The position numbers and the translations under genes were made by a program. A stretch of 64,000 nt of DNA from Methanorbis rubei. Its GTDB lineage: Archaea > Halobacteriota > Methanomicrobia > Methanomicrobiales > Methanocorpusculaceae. The stretch is taken from the NCBI RefSeq assembly GCF_032714495.1, contig NZ_JAWDKB010000007.1, positions 79,134 to 143,133 on the forward strand, read 5' to 3'. The notes under the pieces are model-generated. The model made no database searches, was not told the origin of the DNA, and saw only the letters and a program-made list of their open reading frames with translations. This document shows positions 60,866 to 64,000 of this stretch, piece after piece. Position 1 is the first letter of the stretch. Every line of letters starts with the position of its first letter.

Positions 60866-61488
60866 GATGTTTCATCTCCCATATTTTCCAGAAGTTGCTT
60901 CAGATCTTTGAGAAGAGAATCCAGTTTCTCTTCCATTTTTTGATCAAGCAAAGCGAGAGGGACTTCATCTATTTCTCCATAGTTGGCCAAGTGTGTTTGA
61001 AGTAGTTTTAACCGCTCTGATTCATTATATGTTATGGTTTTATTATTTAATTTTTGCATTTTTTTCTTATATTCGTCGGAAATTATCCTGAGTTTTGTTT
61101 CAAATACGGCACAAGCATGCTTGATATCTTGGAAAAACTCCTCATCGTGCGTGCCATCCAATTTTTTTCTGTCTACTATGAGATTATTAACTACAAGTTT
61201 TTCTTCTTTAGAACCCTCCACATAATTTGTCAAAATTATACTAGGTAGATGTGGAAGACGCATGTTCATATCAGATACCAATTCTGTCCCTGTAAAATTA
61301 TATTTTTTGTTGAGCTGATAGTCTACAATAAAACATTGAATTCTGTTATCCATCGCCCAATTATAAACATCTTCCAATGTAGAACAGTCCCGAACGAAAT
61401 GGAGTTCAATCCCTCTTCTTCCAAATTGCCTGGTGTACTCCTCAAGAAGAGACTCCTCGTCATCAATGAATCCAACACGACACACCAC
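60862..61488 (-). CDS. Stand-alone response-regulator receiver protein
   Basis: A 208-residue protein. Residues 1-115 form a CheY-like receiver: acidic pocket D9, D10; phospho-acceptor D56 in CFIVDYQLN; T87 in IILTNYV; and K108 in LIVDRKKL. Residues 115-208 are helical with coiled-coil character (EKLDSLLKDLKQLLENMGDE) and carry no DNA-binding or enzymatic domain. It starts 4 bp after the GHKL gene and overlaps the HNH gene. It probably relays phosphorylation from the kinase-like protein to the nuclease. Confidence 0.88.
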   Translation of the reverse strand: MVCRVGFIDDEESLLEEYTRQFGRRGIELHFVRDCSTLEDVYNWAMDNRIQCFIVDYQLNKKYNFTGTELVSDMNMRLPHLPSIILTNYVEGSKEEKLVVNNLIVDRKKLDGTHDEEFFQDIKHACAVFETKLRIISDEYKKKMQKLNNKTITYNESERLKLLQTHLANYGEIDEVPLALLDQKMEEKLDSLLKDLKQLLENMGDETS

Positions 61489-61492
61489 TATC

Positions 61493-63784
61493 TCACTCTC
61501 CTTTCTCCTCTTTTACTGATCCTTTCAAGTATATTCTGGCGTGGAAACCACTTTCAGATGTTTTATTTTTAGACAAATCAAGTCTTCCTTTGTAATCATC
61601 TACAATAGATTTGATAATCCACATACCCATGCCTGTACCCCTCTTTTCACCTTTATTTGTCTCTTTATCTGTTTCAAACGCTGCCAGAATTTTATCCGGT
61701 TCATCTTTGTATTTACGGCTTAATCCCCTTCCGTTATCTGTGTAGGAGATTGATATACCATCATGATCTTGGGTGATATCTATCTCTATTGAAATTTCTG
61801 GGTTCTCTGTTCTGAATCTCTCAAATGATGCAATGCTATTTGTGATCAGATTTGTTAGAATACTTTCAATTTCATATGGATAACATTTAAATAATATGTC
61901 TCTGGAGGCGTATTTATACTCGATTTCTCTCTCTCTAGTAACTTCATTCCAATTAGCAATGTATGCGGTAACGAGATCTGAAATATTGCAGTGTCTCCTC
62001 TCTCTTTTGTCCTGACTAATGGATCCCAACGTTACTGTGAACCATGAGTTCAATAAAGTACTATTTGTTCTTGCAATGTTTATCTGCTCAAGAGCACGTG
62101 GAACATCATTATCATATTCTAAAGCTTCTTTAGCCTCTTTAAGATGGATTCTTATGTCATGAGTGGATGCTCTTGTTTCATGAACATACGTGTTGGCAGC
62201 AATACCTACTGTTGCTAAAACACGAAGGAAACGTTTTTCATCCTCTAATTCGCGTATTTCTCGATCCTGTTTGTCGATTACTTTTTGAGCATCGATTGGT
62301 GATATGTAGAGGTCACGTCGAATTGATTCAGGCACTGAACCCTTTTTTCGTAGTAACTGTGCTTCTTTGTCTGCATGTGTTCGAATTTTATTTTCGATTG
62401 CACTATTTTGATTTATTTTATCATCATATTCTCTAAATACTTTGAATACACGTTGCCTTTCTCTTTCAAATTCATGAATTATTTCATTTAATACTGCTTT
62501 AAATGCAATATAATCTACTGTCTCGACAATACCTTCTCTATTTGATTGATCAGGCAATGTCACATTGATGAGTCGTGAGATGTGAGCAGAACCAAATATT
62601 TGATCCGCAGCCACCCTCCAAGATCCAGATTTGTGGGTGACAGCTGCGGGAGACTGTGATTTTAATGTTGAGAGCTGAAGCCAGTCATAGTTGGGTGTTC
62701 CGGGATCGCCATAAGGACGAACACGGAAATCGTCACGATATAATCTGATTCCACTGAAATTTTTATCTGGACGTTTATGGTTCAACCCTTCTTTATAGAA
62801 GTATTGTTCTTTTTTGGGGACAGAACCTTTTATGAAATAAAAAGTACCATGAAATGAACCCATGGAGTAAGAATCTGACCGCATGGCAGATGGAAACAGC
62901 TGATCTAATGTCTTCTCATAGACGATCGGTTTTCCATGAAAATATTCATACTCCTTTTCAGGTTCATTAAATCCAATTTCGAAAAATACTTCATCAAGTC
63001 GTGTCAAATCGAATTCGTTTCTGTAAATTTTGATGGTGACATCCCATCCATTTTTCACTTCAAACTCGATTTTGTAATCATACGCATCGTTAGACAGAGT
63101 TTGAATTTTTGCATCTTCTATTTGGGTATCTTCAGTAAACAGATATATTGAGAAAATGTTGTCAAATCCTGGTGGAATTAGAGTACTGAGATTCTCACGT
63201 AGCCCCTCAACGATAGCTGGGGACCATTCATCTCTGAGATTTGTCAGTTTGAATATAGTTCCATGATTGAAATGGTTTTGAACGATAAATTCGAGAAGAT
63301 GGATGTTTTTAATTGATGAAAGAAATTCGGAAAAATCGCAATGAACTTCTTCTAACTCGGCTGATATATCTGTAATATTTTTTCCGTACTCAAAGTCCTC
63401 CCAGTTTACTTGCCACAGAATGTCACTGGAATTTTCTGTTTTTGTCAGCATTGTACATGTATTTGCAATACGATCTAATGCGAAACGTCCGATTCCTTTA
63501 GAACCTGTTTGTACTCTCCCCTTTTTCGATTTGGCATTTTGCAATTTTTGAGAGTAACCAATAGTCATCCACTGATTTCGAACAATGTCCTCGGTCATTC
63601 CATGGCCATTATCAGCGAGATAAATTGTTTGAGTGGATTTTTCATAATATATGATGCATATCGAGGCATCAGCATCATAAGTATTTTTTACTAGTTCTAT
63701 TACTGCGCCATCCAATTTCGAAACATTTTCCCTACCAATAATCCGGGCAGTATTGGCATCAACATTAAACGCTATTTTTGACAT
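61493..63784 (-). CDS. Double-GHKL ATPase: MORC-like N-terminus and histidine-kinase-like C-terminus
   Basis: A 763-residue protein. The N-terminal GHKL ATPase has E30-x3-N34 in IELVKNTYDADA, DNGHGM at 58-63 and GSKGIGRFAL near 94-103, followed by an S5-like segment, as in MORC/Hsp90/MutL proteins. Coiled coil spans about 440-530. A possible phospho-accepting histidine lies in VHETRAS near residue 535, and a second HATPase_c ends the protein (NLITNS near 645, DNGRGL near 683, GTGMGMWIIKSI near 716). It has no membrane segments. Start ATG 63784 follows TGAGGT. First gene of the defence-like operon. Confidence 0.88.
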   Translation of the reverse strand: MSKIAFNVDANTARIIGRENVSKLDGAVIELVKNTYDADASICIIYYEKSTQTIYLADNGHGMTEDIVRNQWMTIGYSQKLQNAKSKKGRVQTGSKGIGRFALDRIANTCTMLTKTENSSDILWQVNWEDFEYGKNITDISAELEEVHCDFSEFLSSIKNIHLLEFIVQNHFNHGTIFKLTNLRDEWSPAIVEGLRENLSTLIPPGFDNIFSIYLFTEDTQIEDAKIQTLSNDAYDYKIEFEVKNGWDVTIKIYRNEFDLTRLDEVFFEIGFNEPEKEYEYFHGKPIVYEKTLDQLFPSAMRSDSYSMGSFHGTFYFIKGSVPKKEQYFYKEGLNHKRPDKNFSGIRLYRDDFRVRPYGDPGTPNYDWLQLSTLKSQSPAAVTHKSGSWRVAADQIFGSAHISRLINVTLPDQSNREGIVETVDYIAFKAVLNEIIHEFERERQRVFKVFREYDDKINQNSAIENKIRTHADKEAQLLRKKGSVPESIRRDLYISPIDAQKVIDKQDREIRELEDEKRFLRVLATVGIAANTYVHETRASTHDIRIHLKEAKEALEYDNDVPRALEQINIARTNSTLLNSWFTVTLGSISQDKRERRHCNISDLVTAYIANWNEVTREREIEYKYASRDILFKCYPYEIESILTNLITNSIASFERFRTENPEISIEIDITQDHDGISISYTDNGRGLSRKYKDEPDKILAAFETDKETNKGEKRGTGMGMWIIKSIVDDYKGRLDLSKNKTSESGFHARIYLKGSVKEEKGE

Positions 63785-63819
63785 ATAGAACCTCAGACCA
63801 GCATTATTCTATTCTTTCC

Positions 63820-63840
63820 TTTTCAAGGATATATTTGTTT
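63820..63840 (-). promoter_or_regulatory. Candidate promoter of the GHKL-receiver-HNH-methylase operon
   Basis: On the minus strand AACAAATATATCC forms a plausible TATA box about 45 bp before the ATG at 63784. A TGAGGT ribosome-binding-like sequence sits close to the start. The 160 bp beyond, to the end of the window, hold no gene that I can support and are AT-rich with a C-rich tract near 63965. Confidence 0.4.
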
Positions 63841-64000
63841 AGTGGTGATTTTTTGTAAGTGGGTTTTTCAGTTTAGATCTGTTTTATTCTGCGTGATTTC
63901 TGTTTTATCTCTAATTATTGTACGTTCAATCATTTCAAACACCGTCTTCGTTTGCCCATTCACTCCCCCCACCCCCTGTCTCTTCTACACCTCTGACGCT

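Noticed and set aside
63841..64000. Gene at the right edge of the window
   Set aside because: No supportable frame, start or motif; only AT-rich sequence and a short C-rich tract.

Overview
This window is chromosomal DNA of a hydrogenotrophic methanogenic archaeon, most likely a member of the Methanomicrobiales and probably Methanocorpusculum or a close relative (inference from gene content; no database search was possible). The evidence is a coenzyme F430 gene cluster (cfbA, cfbE, cfbD, cfbB), archaeal information-processing genes (TFE, RFC large subunit, archaeal-type DNA ligase, L10e, Trm56, Trm1, diphthine synthase), the methanogen homocysteine genes (DUF39-CBS protein, NIL-ferredoxin, UPF0280), AqpM, and methanogen-restricted families (DUF2193, DUF2180, DUF357). 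Housekeeping genes are moderately GC-rich and tightly packed, with many ATGA/GTGA stop-start overlaps.

Layout. 1-2.6 kb: leuS 5' end, a PIN-ATPase-KH protein and hisI, all on the minus strand. 2.8-6.8 kb: the plus-strand F430 cluster. 6.9-16 kb is accessory: a compact minus-strand operon of small DNA-binding and zinc-ribbon proteins with an 18-codon bridging cistron, a gene-poor AT-rich gap, a 1,567-codon surface adhesin with beta-helix, InlB-type and PGF-pre-PGF regions, a tandem ~310-bp hairpin-rich repeat, and a two-gene module (171-aa protein plus 49-aa membrane peptide) flanked by structured repeats. 16-32 kb: metG, fumarase, L10e, an ABC transporter, the aqpM-DUF2180-DUF2193 operon, dphB-DUF357, feoB with a DtxR-FeoA regulator, a Cas4-like nuclease, tRNA-Thr, peroxiredoxin and TspO. 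32-44.5 kb: YchF-type GTPase, alanine/sodium symporter, MBL hydrolase, DNA ligase, RND exporter, flavodoxin, Nif3 and the homocysteine operon. 45-49.6 kb: a MITE-like element, a five-gene operon (wHTH, Trm56, ATP-grasp, TFE, HD), then tRNA-Arg and trm1. 49.7-57 kb: rpiA, two MFS exporters, rfcL, and iscU/iscS.

57-58.4 kb holds a second, inverted copy of the 171-aa/49-aa module. Here the 49-aa gene sits between ~115-bp inverted repeats, and a truncated third copy lies alongside. 58.7-63.8 kb is an AT-rich, translationally coupled four-gene operon on the minus strand: a double-GHKL MORC/histidine-kinase-like ATPase, a stand-alone receiver domain, an HNH endonuclease and an adenine-N6 DNA methyltransferase. 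It reads as a restriction-modification-like defence system under phosphorelay control and is the strongest candidate here for an undescribed system.

Dispersed short palindromic elements are unusually common: GAAACGCGAATA-ended elements, hairpins sharing a GCATGCC-GGCCTGC core, and a 223-bp element with perfect 22-bp terminal inverted repeats. No CRISPR array, rRNA gene, transposase or integrase was seen.
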